A DNA stretch of 64,000 bases from Bradyrhizobium sp. U87765 SZCCT0048 (GCF_018131225.1 NZ_JAFCMM010000004.1:744001-808000); one strand, 5' to 3'. Shown: positions 33,667 through 42,279, counted from the stretch's first letter. The notes: generated by a model not told the origin, from the letters alone. Program-made: numbers and translations.

Positions 33667-33784
33667 GGTGGGTGCAGGCGTGGTTGCGAGGTTGGATGTC
33701 AGGCTTACGGCCGGGCTTTTCATCTTGCGATGGCTGAAGCTCGACCACGTCAGGTAAAGACGACTGCTTCCTATCTCTGTCGTC

Positions 33785-33827
33785 GCCGGGCAGCGCGATC
33801 CGTCTTTGACGGATCGCGCTGCCCGGC
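33785..33827 (-). terminator. Perfect 20-bp hairpin after the ABC binding-protein gene
   Basis: 33785-33804 and 33808-33827 are perfect reverse complements with a TTT loop on the plus strand. It begins 29 bases after the stop of the binding-protein gene in the direction of transcription. No U-run follows, so it may be an attenuator or an mRNA 3'-stabilising stem rather than a classical terminator. It would allow more binding protein than downstream permease to be made. Confidence 0.6.
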
Positions 33828-33856
33828 CACGACACGATGGAGGACGAGGCCTCCGC

Positions 33857-34954
33857 TCACTGCCCCAGCACGGCCTTGGCCCAGCCGGCGTCGATCTCGC
33901 CCTTCTTGGCCACGGCTTTCGCGATGTCGATGGGGCGGATCTGCGGGGCGGCGGGCATCTTGTCGGCGACGGACGGCGGCAGCGCGACGCCGGGCACGGC
34001 GGGGCGCACGAAACCCTCGGCAAAAATCTTCTGGCCGTCATCGGTCATGATGAAGTTGAGCCACAGCTTGCCGGCATTGGGGTTCGGGCCGCCCTTGACC
34101 AGCGAGATGGCGTAGGGCGCGGCGGCCGAAGCTTCCTTGGGGATCACCACCGCGATGTTGTCGCCCATGCCGTCGACATGCTTGGCCTTGAGGCCGTCGT
34201 TCTCGTAGCCGATCCAGATCGGGATCTCTCCTTTCAGGAACTGGGCGTAAGGCGTGGTGCCCATGGTGCGCAGCACGTTGCCGGCTTTCGACAGCTTGCC
34301 GAGATAGTCGATGCCCGGAGCGATGTCGTCCATGCTGCCGCCGTTGCCGAAGGCGCTTGCGAACGCGATCACCTGGCCCTGGCCGGTGGAGCGCGGGTCG
34401 AGATAGACGATGGCGTTCTTGTAATCGGGCTTGAGCAGGTCCGCCCAGCTCTGCGGCACGTCCTTGACCAGCTTGGTGTTGACCAGGAACGCGACATTGA
34501 GGGTGTGGATGGTGAACCACTGGCCCTCGGGATGGCGCAGCGTGTCCGGCAGCTTGTCGAAATTCACCGGCTTGAAGTCGGCGACGACGCCGGCCTTGGC
34601 GGCGTCGAGCGCGGAGGCGGCGAAGTAATAGGCGGTGTCGGCCTGCGGGCGGTTGCGCGACTTGTCGAGGGTCACGACCGTCGCGGCGGAGCCGAGGTCG
34701 TTGTAGACCATCTCGACGCCGGGATAGCGCTTCTGGAACGCCTTGAACTCAGCCGCCCAGTTCGCCCAGGTCGGGCCGGTGTCGAACGACACCACGAGGC
34801 CTTCCTTCCTGGCGGCGTCGTACAGCGCCTGTTCGCCGGGATAGAGCTCGCCGCCGTCGAGCGCGAGCGCGGCATGGGAGGTGACGAGCGGCGCCGCAAG
34901 CGTCGCTGCGGCGGTCGAGAGCAGGAAGGCGCGTCGGTTGAGGGATCCGGTCAT
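33857..34954 (-). CDS. ABC transporter substrate-binding protein, Fe3+/polyamine-type
   Basis: The 365-residue periplasmic protein has a Tat-like signal peptide (LNRRAFLLSTAAATLAAPL, cleavage near AALAL). The mature part ELYPGEQALYDAARKEGLVV, WFTIHTLNVAFLVNTKLV, SWADLLKPDYKNAIVYLDP and GGPNPNAGKLWLNFIMTDD resembles the cluster of binding proteins for ferric iron, 2-aminoethylphosphonate, thiamine and polyamines. No Tyr-pair iron motif is evident, so the ligand is uncertain. ATG 34954 has GGACC nearby; the frame upstream overlaps the ATPase gene and is a shadow. It is third in the permease-ATPase-binding protein-permease operon. Confidence 0.86.
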   Translation of the reverse strand: MTGSLNRRAFLLSTAAATLAAPLVTSHAALALDGGELYPGEQALYDAARKEGLVVSFDTGPTWANWAAEFKAFQKRYPGVEMVYNDLGSAATVVTLDKSRNRPQADTAYYFAASALDAAKAGVVADFKPVNFDKLPDTLRHPEGQWFTIHTLNVAFLVNTKLVKDVPQSWADLLKPDYKNAIVYLDPRSTGQGQVIAFASAFGNGGSMDDIAPGIDYLGKLSKAGNVLRTMGTTPYAQFLKGEIPIWIGYENDGLKAKHVDGMGDNIAVVIPKEASAAAPYAISLVKGGPNPNAGKLWLNFIMTDDGQKIFAEGFVRPAVPGVALPPSVADKMPAAPQIRPIDIAKAVAKKGEIDAGWAKAVLGQ

Positions 34955-34974
34955 GACGAGGTCCTTGCAGGGGT

Positions 34975-36024
34975 TTACGCAGGGTTTTGCAGACCGGCCG
35001 GCAGCAGCCGGACGGCGTCGGGCGGAATCGCGACCGATGTCACCGGTTCGCGTAAGTGAGTTTCGAGCTTGATCACGCCGCCGCCGACATCGAGGTCGAT
35101 GCGGCGCACCGGGCCGAGATAGCGGTCGGCGACGACGGTGCCGGTGAACTGGCCGACCACGGCCGTCGCCGGTTCGTCGACAGGCGTGACACGCTCGGGC
35201 CGGACGAACACGGTCACCGCGTCGCCGATCGCGCGGTCGCCGGTGTCGCAGGCGAGCGGACCAAGCGCGGTGCCGACGAGGTTGGCGCCGGTCACCCGGC
35301 CGGGCCACAGGTTGGACTGGCCGACGAAGGCGGCGACGTCGGCGTTGACCGGGGTCTCGTACAGCGCGCGCGGCGGGCCGACCTGGATGAGCCGGCCGTC
35401 GCGCATGACAGCGACCTTGTCGGCGATCGACAGCGCCTCTTCCTGGTCGTGGGTGACCAGCAGCGTGGCGATGCCGGCGGCGCGCTGCACCCGCAGGATC
35501 TCGTCGCGCATTTCCATGCGCAGGCCGGCGTCGAGCGCCGACAGCGGCTCGTCGAGGAGGAGGCCGCGCGGTTCGAACACCAGCGCGCGGGCCAGCGCCA
35601 CGCGCTGCTGCTGGCCGCCGGACAGCGCCGCGGGAAAGTCGTCGACGCGGTTGCCCATGCCGACCCGCTGCAGCATCGCAGCCGCGCGTTCGCGCCGCTC
35701 GCCGCGCGACAGGCCCCGCACCTTCAGGGGATAGGCGACGTTCTCCCACAGCCGCATGTGCGGAAACAGCGCGTAGTTCTGGAACACGACGCCGAGGCGG
35801 CGCGCCTCGGGCAGCGCGGTGCTGACATCGTCGCCGTCGATCAGCACGCGGCCGCTGCTTGGCTGCACGAAGCCGGCGAGCAGCTTCAGCACGGTGGATT
35901 TGCCGGAGCCGGAGGCGCCGATGATCGCCAGCAGTTCGCCGCGGCCGATCTCCAGCGAAATATCGAACACGCCGGTCGACGTGCCGGGATAGGTGTAGCT
36001 GACGTTGTCGTAGCGCAGGCTCAT
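34975..36024 (-). CDS. ABC transporter ATP-binding protein (PotA/FbpC-type)
   Basis: The 349-residue ATPase has Walker A IGASGSGKST, signature LSGGQQQRVALARAL, Walker B GLLLDEPLSALD and H-loop LVTHDQEEAL. A C-terminal TOBE-like domain of about 110 residues follows, as in the polyamine/iron/sulfate branch of importers. Its start overlaps the stop of the upstream permease by four bases (ATGA), and the binding-protein gene follows after 20 bases, so the genes form one operon. Confidence 0.9.
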   Translation of the reverse strand: MSLRYDNVSYTYPGTSTGVFDISLEIGRGELLAIIGASGSGKSTVLKLLAGFVQPSSGRVLIDGDDVSTALPEARRLGVVFQNYALFPHMRLWENVAYPLKVRGLSRGERRERAAAMLQRVGMGNRVDDFPAALSGGQQQRVALARALVFEPRGLLLDEPLSALDAGLRMEMRDEILRVQRAAGIATLLVTHDQEEALSIADKVAVMRDGRLIQVGPPRALYETPVNADVAAFVGQSNLWPGRVTGANLVGTALGPLACDTGDRAIGDAVTVFVRPERVTPVDEPATAVVGQFTGTVVADRYLGPVRRIDLDVGGGVIKLETHLREPVTSVAIPPDAVRLLPAGLQNPA

Positions 36025-36809
36025 GCGGCGGCCCTTCCCTTGCCGGCGCCCGCAACCTGGGCGGTGACGCTGGACGCGAGCGAGGCGATGGTCGCGAGCA
36101 GCAGCAGAACGATGGTGGCGGCGCAGGCAAAGCCCGTCGCGCCATAGAATGCCTGCAGCAGCACCACCGGATAGGTGCGCGACAGGAAGCCCGAAATGAG
36201 GTTGGAGAGCTGGAATTCGCCGATCGACAGCGCCGCCACCGTCAGCGTCGACGATAGAAGACTGGTGCCGAGCAGCGGCAGCGTGACGTCACGAAAGCGC
36301 ATCAGGAACGAGGCGCCAAGCGTCGCGGCGGCGTGCTCGTAGTCGTCGAGGCCGAGCTGGTCCATGTCGGCGATCAGCGCCGTCACGGTGTAGGGCAGCG
36401 TCAGCACGAGATGGCCGGCGGCGAGCAGCCAGAAGCTGCCGAGCCAGGGCAGGGCATCGGACGAGAACACCAGGATGAAGCCGAACGCCAGCACCAGTTC
36501 GGGCACCGCGACCGGCAGGAAGGTGACGAGGCGCGCGGCGATGCGCACGCCGCCGCGGGCGCCGGCCTGGATGGCGTAGGCGAGCGGCAGGCCGATCAGG
36601 ACGTTCAGGATGCAGGTGAGGGCGACGACCTGCAGGCTGGTGGTGAAGGCGCGACGGAAGCTCGGGTCGGACGCAACCTCGACGAACCAGCGCGTGGTGA
36701 AGCCGCTCGGCAGCAGCGTGTTGCTCCAGCTCTCGCCGAACGATCCCAGCCCCAGCAGCGCGACGGGCGCGGCCAGGAAGACCAGGTAGAGGATCGTGAT
36801 CAGCCGCAC
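36021..36809 (-). CDS. ABC transporter permease, Fe3+/polyamine-type (subunit 2)
   Basis: The 262-residue inner-membrane permease has about six helices; the EAA loop reads DYEHAAATLGASFLMRFRDV followed by LPLL. It is the first gene of the operon. The GTG at 36809 is supported by GGGAG eight bases upstream. In the 83 bases before it, shared with the end of the LOG-family gene, ATGTAATATTTC (minus strand) matches one half of the inverted repeat upstream of the DeoR gene, so both units may share a regulator. Confidence 0.85.
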   Translation of the reverse strand: MRLITILYLVFLAAPVALLGLGSFGESWSNTLLPSGFTTRWFVEVASDPSFRRAFTTSLQVVALTCILNVLIGLPLAYAIQAGARGGVRIAARLVTFLPVAVPELVLAFGFILVFSSDALPWLGSFWLLAAGHLVLTLPYTVTALIADMDQLGLDDYEHAAATLGASFLMRFRDVTLPLLGTSLLSSTLTVAALSIGEFQLSNLISGFLSRTYPVVLLQAFYGATGFACAATIVLLLLATIASLASSVTAQVAGAGKGRAAA

Positions 36810-36892
36810 CCGGCGCTCCCTCGGTCGCCGCTTCGGCGCCCGACAGCGCTTAGCGGTCTTTCATGATAGATCAATGACGCGTGGAAGAAATA

Positions 36893-37531
36893 TTACATAT
36901 GGCCATCGAGAGCGAGCACCCGTGCGGCGATTCGCTCCAGGGCCTCGTCCATGGAACCGAGCCGCGGCACCGCCTCGACCTGGGGCGCGTCCGCGAGCGC
37001 CAGCACCAGGCGCCTGAACTGCAGGCCGAGCGCCATTTCCGACAGCGTGCCGACACCGCCGCCGACCGCGACCAGCGCGAGGCAGGCGCGGGCGATGATG
37101 GCGTTGCGCGCCGGGCCGATGCCGGTGGCGATGGGGATGGCGACATAGGGGTTGGCGGCGTCCCATTCCTCGTCGGGCAGCAGGCCGACCGGCAGGCCGC
37201 CGCCGGCGGCATGGCCGCGGCAGGCGGCTTCCATCACGCCGTTCTTGCCGCCGCACAGCATCTGCAGGCCGTGACGCGCCAGCGCCTTACCGAGGGCTTC
37301 TGCCAGCGCGCACTGCGCGTCGGTGGCCTCGCGCGGCCCGATGATGCCGATCGGCACCCGGCGCAGCCGGCGCGTCGGGGCAAAGCGCAGCAGGGCCGCG
37401 ACCGGAGAGACCGCCTCGCCCGCCTCCGCCGGTGGCGGCGCCTCGGTCCAGCGTAGCGCCGCCGGATCGAAGGTGCGGTCGCCGTTCGACAGGATCGCGG
37501 CCTGGGGGTGCCATCGCAGGGCGGTTGTCAT
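36893..37531 (-). CDS. LOG-family (TIGR00725-like) putative nucleotide phosphoribohydrolase
   Basis: The 212-residue protein has a central Rossmann-like domain with LCGGKNGVMEAACRGH (the SGGxxGxM-type motif) and VGGGVGTLSEMA (the PGGxGTxxE-type motif), hallmarks of lysine-decarboxylase-like/LOG proteins that hydrolyse nucleoside 5'-monophosphates. The first 70 residues are extra and unassigned. The stop codon lies in ATATGTAAT just before the ABC operon. It is divergent from the DeoR regulator across a perfect inverted repeat, so it is probably the first gene of the DeoR-controlled unit that continues into the ABC importer. Confidence 0.8.
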   Translation of the reverse strand: MTTALRWHPQAAILSNGDRTFDPAALRWTEAPPPAEAGEAVSPVAALLRFAPTRRLRRVPIGIIGPREATDAQCALAEALGKALARHGLQMLCGGKNGVMEAACRGHAAGGGLPVGLLPDEEWDAANPYVAIPIATGIGPARNAIIARACLALVAVGGGVGTLSEMALGLQFRRLVLALADAPQVEAVPRLGSMDEALERIAARVLALDGHM

Positions 37532-37600
37532 GGTGTTTTCGTCTCTCTGTGCGCTGGTCGGATCACAGTCGCCGGCTTGATGTCGGCGGATCCCGTGGAT

Positions 37601-37618
37601 ATGTAAATTATCTTACAT
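37601..37618. promoter_or_regulatory. Inverted-repeat operator for the DeoR regulator
   Basis: ATGTAA-ATTATC-TTACAT is a perfect 6-bp inverted repeat with a 6-base spacer, inside the 102-base divergent region between the LOG-family and DeoR genes and 16 bases before the DeoR ATG. A second ATGTAA half site followed by ATTTC lies near 36888-36899 before the ABC permease. It is the likely DeoR binding site. Confidence 0.6.
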
Positions 37619-37633
37619 CGCAGGGAAAGCGGC

Positions 37634-38416
37634 ATGGCGAGCGCGAACGGGCCGACCGACGAGATCACGCCCCGGCAGCACGAGATCGTGCGGATCGTCG
37701 GCGAGAAGGGGTTCGCCACCATCGAGGCGCTGGCGCAGCACTTCTCCGTGTCGGCGCAGTCGATCCGTCGCGACATCATCCAGCTCGACCGCGGCCGTCT
37801 GTTGCAGCGTTTCCACGGCGGCGCCGGCGTGCGCGATTCCACCGTGCGTCTCGGTTATGCCGAGAAGCACGGCCGCTCGATGGAAGGCAAGGCGCGGATC
37901 GGCGCCGCGGCGGCGGCGCTGGTGCCGGATGGCGCCTCGGTGTTCCTCGATGTCGGCACCACGGTCGAGGCGGTGGCGCGGCGGCTGCGCCAGCGCTCCG
38001 GCCTGCGTGTGTTCACGGCGAGCCTCGCGGTCGCCATGCTGCTCGCCGGCAACGAGGGCATCGACCTGCAGGTGTTCGGCGGCGCCTGTCGCGGGCCCGA
38101 CGGCTCGCTGGTCGGCGCGACCACCGTCGCGGGGATCAACGAGATCCACTTCGATTGCGCGTTTCTCGGCTTCTCGGGCTTCGACGACGATGGCGGCCTG
38201 ATGGACTTCGATCTCGACAAGATCGCGGTCAAGCGCGCGGCGCTGCGCCGCGCCGACATGGCGATTGCGGTCGGCGACGCCACCAAGTTCAGCCGCCGCG
38301 CGGTGGCGCGCCTCGGCGCGCCGGATGATTTCGCAAGGCTCGTGACCGATGCCGCGCCGCCGGCGGCGCTGGCGGCGCAGTTCAGGAAGGCCGGGTTGTC
38401 GGTGGTGGTCGCGTAG
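37634..38416 (+). CDS. DeoR/GlpR-family transcriptional regulator
   Basis: The 260-residue protein has the DeoR helix-turn-helix at residues 12-65 (ITPRQHEIVRIVGEKGFATI, QSIRRDIIQLDRGRLLQRFH). The C-terminal sugar-phosphate-binding domain has DVGTTVEAVARRL, GACRGPDGSLVG, GFSGFDDDGG and VGDATKFSRRA. DeoR proteins repress sugar or nucleoside genes until a phosphorylated ligand binds. It is divergent from the LOG-family gene and ABC operon and has an inverted repeat at its own promoter, which suggests autoregulation and control of the importer. A phosphorylated sugar, polyol or nucleoside ligand would be expected. Confidence 0.9.
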   Translation: MASANGPTDEITPRQHEIVRIVGEKGFATIEALAQHFSVSAQSIRRDIIQLDRGRLLQRFHGGAGVRDSTVRLGYAEKHGRSMEGKARIGAAAAALVPDGASVFLDVGTTVEAVARRLRQRSGLRVFTASLAVAMLLAGNEGIDLQVFGGACRGPDGSLVGATTVAGINEIHFDCAFLGFSGFDDDGGLMDFDLDKIAVKRAALRRADMAIAVGDATKFSRRAVARLGAPDDFARLVTDAAPPAALAAQFRKAGLSVVVA

Positions 38417-38500
38417 CGCCAACCCGCCGAGGATGCGCTATCGCGGTCACAAGCGCGTCGTCTCCACCCGTTGCCCGTCGGGGCTGCATCTCCGATGCGC

Positions 38501-39499
38501 TCACGCGGATGTCGTCTGGGCGCCATCGCGCATTGCGCCGGGCGGATGGCCGATCACGCGCTTGAAGGCGCGGCTGAACGCGGCCTGTGAACCATAGCCG
38601 AGGCGATGCGCCGCGGCGTCGATCGACATGCGGTCGCGGCCGATCCATTGCGACGCCAGCCGCATGCGCAGCTCGGTGAGATAGCGCACCGGCGTCATGC
38701 CGGTGACCGCGAGGAAGCGTTCGGCGAACACCGAGCGCGAGCTGCCCATCTCGGCGGCCAGATCAGCGACCGACCAGTTCCGGCCGGGGTCGCGATGCAG
38801 CGCCGCGATGACGCGGCCGAGGCGCGGATCGCGCAGCGCCGCGACCCATCCATTGCTGTCGCCGCAACCGCATTCGACCCACGCCCTGACGATGAACGCC
38901 GACACCACATCGGCAAGCCGCGCCAGGATGCCGGCGAAACCGGCGCGGGCGCCGCGGGTCTCGCGCTCCATCGCCTCCAGCATCGGCAGGATTTCGGGGT
39001 AGCGCTCCAGCAGCGTGCCCACCAGCATCATGTCGGGCATCAGGGCCACCAGCGGATGCATGCTGCCGAGATCGAACGCCATGCAGCCGCTGAAAATCAG
39101 CGCGCCGCCGGTGTCGCCGGTGCAGTCGTCGCAGGCATGGATATCGCTGACGCTGGCGCACAGCGGCGCGGCCTCGAACGCGGTGACACAGCGGCCGGGC
39201 ATGTCGGGCTCGGAGACGAGATCGTGCGCGCCGCCGCGCGGCAGCAGCACCGCATCGCCGGTGGTCATCGGACGGATCACCTGGTCGGCGCCACGCAGGA
39301 ACACCGGGCCGCGCGCCACAAAGTGGAACTGGGCCCGCCCTTCCTCAACGCCGAAGCGGATCCCGAACGGCGGGGTGATCTGGATGCGGTGATACCGCAG
39401 CCCGACCAGCCGCATCCCCATGAGCAGCTCGCTGACGAGATCCGCCGGGGTCTGCGTGGGGTCTGATCCCCCGCGATTATCGGACGCATGATCAAGCAT
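38501..39499 (-). CDS. AraC-family transcriptional regulator (cupin type)
   Basis: The 332-residue protein has an N-terminal cupin-like sensor (RAQFHFVARGPVFLRGADQ, GDAVLLPRGGAHDL), a Cys-containing loop (HACDDCTGDTGG), and a C-terminal double helix-turn-helix (WSVADLAAEMGSSRSVFAER, AAHRLGYGSQAAFSRAFKRV). The arrangement matches the AraC_binding_2/cupin_6 branch. ATG 39499 was chosen for the family length; the frame is open beyond but crosses the divergent promoter. It is divergent from an MFS carrier 82 bases away, its probable target. The CxxC-like loop could sense metal or redox state. Confidence 0.87.
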   Translation of the reverse strand: MLDHASDNRGGSDPTQTPADLVSELLMGMRLVGLRYHRIQITPPFGIRFGVEEGRAQFHFVARGPVFLRGADQVIRPMTTGDAVLLPRGGAHDLVSEPDMPGRCVTAFEAAPLCASVSDIHACDDCTGDTGGALIFSGCMAFDLGSMHPLVALMPDMMLVGTLLERYPEILPMLEAMERETRGARAGFAGILARLADVVSAFIVRAWVECGCGDSNGWVAALRDPRLGRVIAALHRDPGRNWSVADLAAEMGSSRSVFAERFLAVTGMTPVRYLTELRMRLASQWIGRDRMSIDAAAHRLGYGSQAAFSRAFKRVIGHPPGAMRDGAQTTSA

Positions 39500-39581
39500 G
39501 CCGGACTTTATGGCATGGATCGTCCGGCGCCGCCATCCTATTTGCTGCACCGCAAGGATGTTGCCGCGAATGGAGAGATGA

Positions 39582-40778
39582 ATGAGCGACGTGGTGCAGC
39601 CGGCTCGGCAGAGCCGTGCGGAGGGGCCCGCCTGGGGCGCCGTGGTGTCAATGACGTTCGGTGTCTTCGCCCTGGTGACGGCGGAGTTTCTCCCGGCCAG
39701 CCTGCTGACGCCGATGGCGGCGGATCTCCGGATCAGCGAGGGCGTCGCCGGCCAGACCGTGACCGTCACCGCCGCGGTGGCGCTGGTGACCAGCCTGCTG
39801 ATCCCGGCGGCGACGCGCCGGGTCGACCGGCGGCACGTGCTGCTGGCGTTTTCGGTGCTGCTGATCCTTTCGAACCTGCTGGTCGCGTTCGCGCCGGGAT
39901 TGACGTTCCTGCTGCTCGGCCGCGTGCTGCTCGGCATCGCGCTCGGCGGCTTCTGGACGATGTCGGCGGCGGTGGCGATGCGGCTGGTGCCGGAGCCGCT
40001 GGTGCCCCGGGCGCTGTCGATGATCTTCAGCGGCGTGTCCGCAGCGACGATCCTGGCGGCGCCGGTCGGCAGCTATCTCGGCGAGATCATCGGCTGGCGC
40101 AATGTGTTCCTGATCACTCTGGTGCTGGGCGTGGTGACGCTGGTCGCCCAGTTCGCAACGTTGCCCCGCATGGCGCCCAGCGGGCTGACGCGCCTGCGCA
40201 CGCTGGCCGATGTGCTGATGCGGCCGGGCATTGCGCTCGGCATGCTCGCGGCGATGCTGGTGTTCACCGGACATTTCGCGTTCTTCACCTACATCCGTCC
40301 GTTCCTGGAGACGGCGACCGGCGCCGGCATCGGTGCGGTCTCGGCCATCCTGCTCGGGTTCGGCATCGCCAACTTCCTGGGAACGCTGCTCGCGGGCCCG
40401 CTGCTGGAGCGCAACCTGCGGCTGACCTTGATCGCGATGCCGCTGCTGATGGGCGCGCTCGGCGTCAGCCTGGTCACGCTGGTCAATCCGGCCGTGGATG
40501 CGGTGATGGTGGCGCTGTGGGGGCTCGCGTTTGGCGCCGTCCCGGTGGCGTGGTCCACCTGGCTGACGCGCACCGTGCCGGATCAGGCGGAGAGCGCCGG
40601 CGGTCTTCTCGTCGCGGCCGTGCAACTGGCGATCGCGGTCGGCGCCGCCGCGGGCGGCATGCTCTACGATTTCAGCGGCGCCAGCGGCGTGTTCAGCGCC
40701 AGCAGCCTCGTGCTGCTGGTGGCCGGGTTGATCATCGTGATCGGGGTGCGCTCCCGGCCGGCGGTCGAGGCCGTTTAG
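39582..40778 (+). CDS. MFS transporter, DHA1-type exporter
   Basis: The 398-residue, twelve-helix carrier has FGVFALVTAEFLPASLLTPMA in helix 1 and its loop and GRVLLGIALGGFWTMSAAV in helix 4. FSGVSAATILAAPVGSYLGE in helix 5 matches motif C of exporters close to the purine/sugar/arabinose efflux group. ATG 39582 follows GGAGAG. It is divergent from a cupin-type AraC regulator. A family A palindromic repeat begins 19 bases after its stop. Confidence 0.88.
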   Translation: MSDVVQPARQSRAEGPAWGAVVSMTFGVFALVTAEFLPASLLTPMAADLRISEGVAGQTVTVTAAVALVTSLLIPAATRRVDRRHVLLAFSVLLILSNLLVAFAPGLTFLLLGRVLLGIALGGFWTMSAAVAMRLVPEPLVPRALSMIFSGVSAATILAAPVGSYLGEIIGWRNVFLITLVLGVVTLVAQFATLPRMAPSGLTRLRTLADVLMRPGIALGMLAAMLVFTGHFAFFTYIRPFLETATGAGIGAVSAILLGFGIANFLGTLLAGPLLERNLRLTLIAMPLLMGALGVSLVTLVNPAVDAVMVALWGLAFGAVPVAWSTWLTRTVPDQAESAGGLLVAAVQLAIAVGAAAGGMLYDFSGASGVFSASSLVLLVAGLIIVIGVRSRPAVEAV

Positions 40779-40797
40779 CGCATACGCTGGCACATCT

Positions 40798-40908
40798 CCG
40801 TCATCCTGAGGGTGCGAGCGTCAGCGAGCCTCGAAGGATGAACGGCCGATGCGCTCGGGCCGTCGCCCTTCGAGGGTCCCGCTGCGCGGGACCACCTCAG
40901 GGGAACGG
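40798..40908. repeat. Palindromic intergenic repeat, family A (copy 5)
   Basis: CCGTCATCCTGAGGGTG opens it and CACCTCAGGGGAACGG closes it, with GCGAGCGTCAGCGAGC and GGTCCCGCTGCGCGGGACC hairpins. The orientation is opposite to copy 1. It occupies much of the 378-base gap between the MFS and SRPBCC genes; 40909-41005 shows nothing recognisable. Confidence 0.82.
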
Positions 40909-41005
40909 ATGACGAAGCCTCGTACAGCGGAAGTCTTTCGGACGCCGATATATTGCGGCGCGTTGCGACGATCGTGTCCGTTCTCTGAGCACGCCACACC
41001 CCCCG

Positions 41006-41113
41006 CGTCATTGCTGGACTTGATCCGGCAATCCAGCTTGCTCACCACGCGACGAGCGCCAGTTAAAGCTTCATCGCCAGGTCTCGACGCTTCGCGTCGG
41101 CCCGGTGATGACG
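41006..41113. repeat. Palindromic intergenic repeat, family B (copy 3)
   Basis: CGTCATTGCTGGACTTGATC and CGGCAATCCAGCTTG form one end; AAAGCTTCATCGCCAGGT, the hairpin CGACGCTTCGCGTCG and GCCCGGTGATGACG form the other. It is somewhat degenerate compared with copies 1 and 2. Confidence 0.78.
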
Positions 41114-41156
41114 CTGAATATGAAGGAGCGGCCCATGTTCAGGACGCCGCACCCGA

Positions 41157-41582
41157 TCACCCCAGATAGGCCTGCAGGCTGCGCGTCATCAGCGCCCAGC
41201 CGGTGCGGCCGGCGGCGGCGAGCGATGGCGGCATCTCGCCATTGACGTATTCGCTGACGACGAGCCGACTGCGAGAGGGCTCGTCCGCTGCCGGTGCGAT
41301 CGTGAACTCGACCTCGCAGTCGGGCATATCGATCCCGGGCGGGTTCTTCCTGCCCCAGGTCACGCGCAGCCGGTGCGGCGCGTCCTTGGCGAGCACTGTG
41401 CCGTCGACATGCCAGCCATCGTCGCGCGCGAGGCGGAAGGCGCCGCCGACGTCGCCGACCATGACGCGGGCGCGCATGAAGTAGTGTTCGGTCTCGTCGG
41501 CATCGGTCAGCGCGGTCCACAGCCGCTCGGCCGATGCAGCGACGACAACCTCGGTGCGGCTGTTCAAGTGCCAGTCCGGCAT
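41157..41582 (-). CDS. SRPBCC (AHSA1/START-like) family protein
   Basis: The 141-residue protein has the helix-grip fold of activator-of-Hsp90-like ligand-binding proteins: VVVAASAERLWTALTDADET at the start, GGAFRLARDDGWHVDGTVL in the middle strands, and the long C-terminal helix around GRTGWALMTRSLQAYLG. Such proteins bind hydrophobic ligands or act in stress responses, and no specific function can be given. It lies between palindromic repeats and the HCCA isomerase gene on the same strand, 82 bases downstream of that gene. Confidence 0.82.
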   Translation of the reverse strand: MPDWHLNSRTEVVVAASAERLWTALTDADETEHYFMRARVMVGDVGGAFRLARDDGWHVDGTVLAKDAPHRLRVTWGRKNPPGIDMPDCEVEFTIAPAADEPSRSRLVVSEYVNGEMPPSLAAAGRTGWALMTRSLQAYLG

Positions 41583-41664
41583 TCGATGCTCTCCGGCCGC
41601 ATCGATTCGCGGCGCGGGCGTAAGCCTATCACGGGCGCGCTCACAGCCAGCGCCCGCCGCCGGC

Positions 41665-42279
41665 TCAGCCGTGCTGCGCGGTGATCAACTCCTCGACATC
41701 GCGCAGCTGCTCCTTGCCGAAGAACATCTCGTCGCCGACAAAGAAGGTCGGCGAGCCATAGGCGCCGCGGTCGACCGCGTTCTGGGTGTTGGCCATCAGG
41801 CGGCTCTTGACGTCGTCGTCCCTGGTGCGCGCCAGCAGCCGCGCGGCGTCGAGGCCGGACTCGGTGAGCGCTTTTGCCGCGACCTCGGGATCGTCCATCT
41901 TCTTCGGCTCGGCCCACATGTGATGGAACGCGGCGTCGACATAGCGCGCGAAGTCACCATCGATCTGAGCTGCCACCGCGCCACGCATCAGCAGCAGCGT
42001 GTTGACCGGGAAGAACGGGTTCATCACGTAGGGCTTGAGATGATAGCGCGCGAGGAAGCGCCTGGTTTCCAGCGCATGGAATTCGAGCTTGTTCCTGACG
42101 CCGCTGAACGCCTCGACCGGCGAGCGGTTGTTCGTCAGCTTGAAGATGCCGCCGAGCAGGACCGGGACATACTCGAACGTGACGCCGGTGCGGCGCTCGA
42201 TCTCCGGGATCACGAGATGGCTGAGATAGGCGTTTGGACTGCCGACATCGAACAGGAATTGCGGATTGGGCGTGGCCAT
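41665..42279 (-). CDS. 2-hydroxychromene-2-carboxylate isomerase family (kappa-GST/DsbA fold)
   Basis: The 204-residue protein begins FLFDVGSPNAYLSHLVIPEI, the GSPNAY/SPYAY-type motif with catalytic Ser and Tyr of HCCA isomerases. It also has the cis-Pro region GAYGSPTFFVGDEMFFGK typical of kappa-class GST-like thioredoxin folds. HCCA isomerase acts in naphthalene degradation with glutathione, but most genomic members have other, unknown electrophile substrates. ATG 42279 follows CGGAGCG. No other naphthalene genes are adjacent. Confidence 0.85.
   Translation of the reverse strand: MATPNPQFLFDVGSPNAYLSHLVIPEIERRTGVTFEYVPVLLGGIFKLTNNRSPVEAFSGVRNKLEFHALETRRFLARYHLKPYVMNPFFPVNTLLLMRGAVAAQIDGDFARYVDAAFHHMWAEPKKMDDPEVAAKALTESGLDAARLLARTRDDDVKSRLMANTQNAVDRGAYGSPTFFVGDEMFFGKEQLRDVEELITAQHG

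Noticed and set aside
33857..36145. 762-codon minus-strand frame ending with the ABC binding protein
   Set aside because: Only the last 365 codons read as protein and begin with a signal peptide; the upstream part is Arg-rich out-of-frame text of the ATPase gene.
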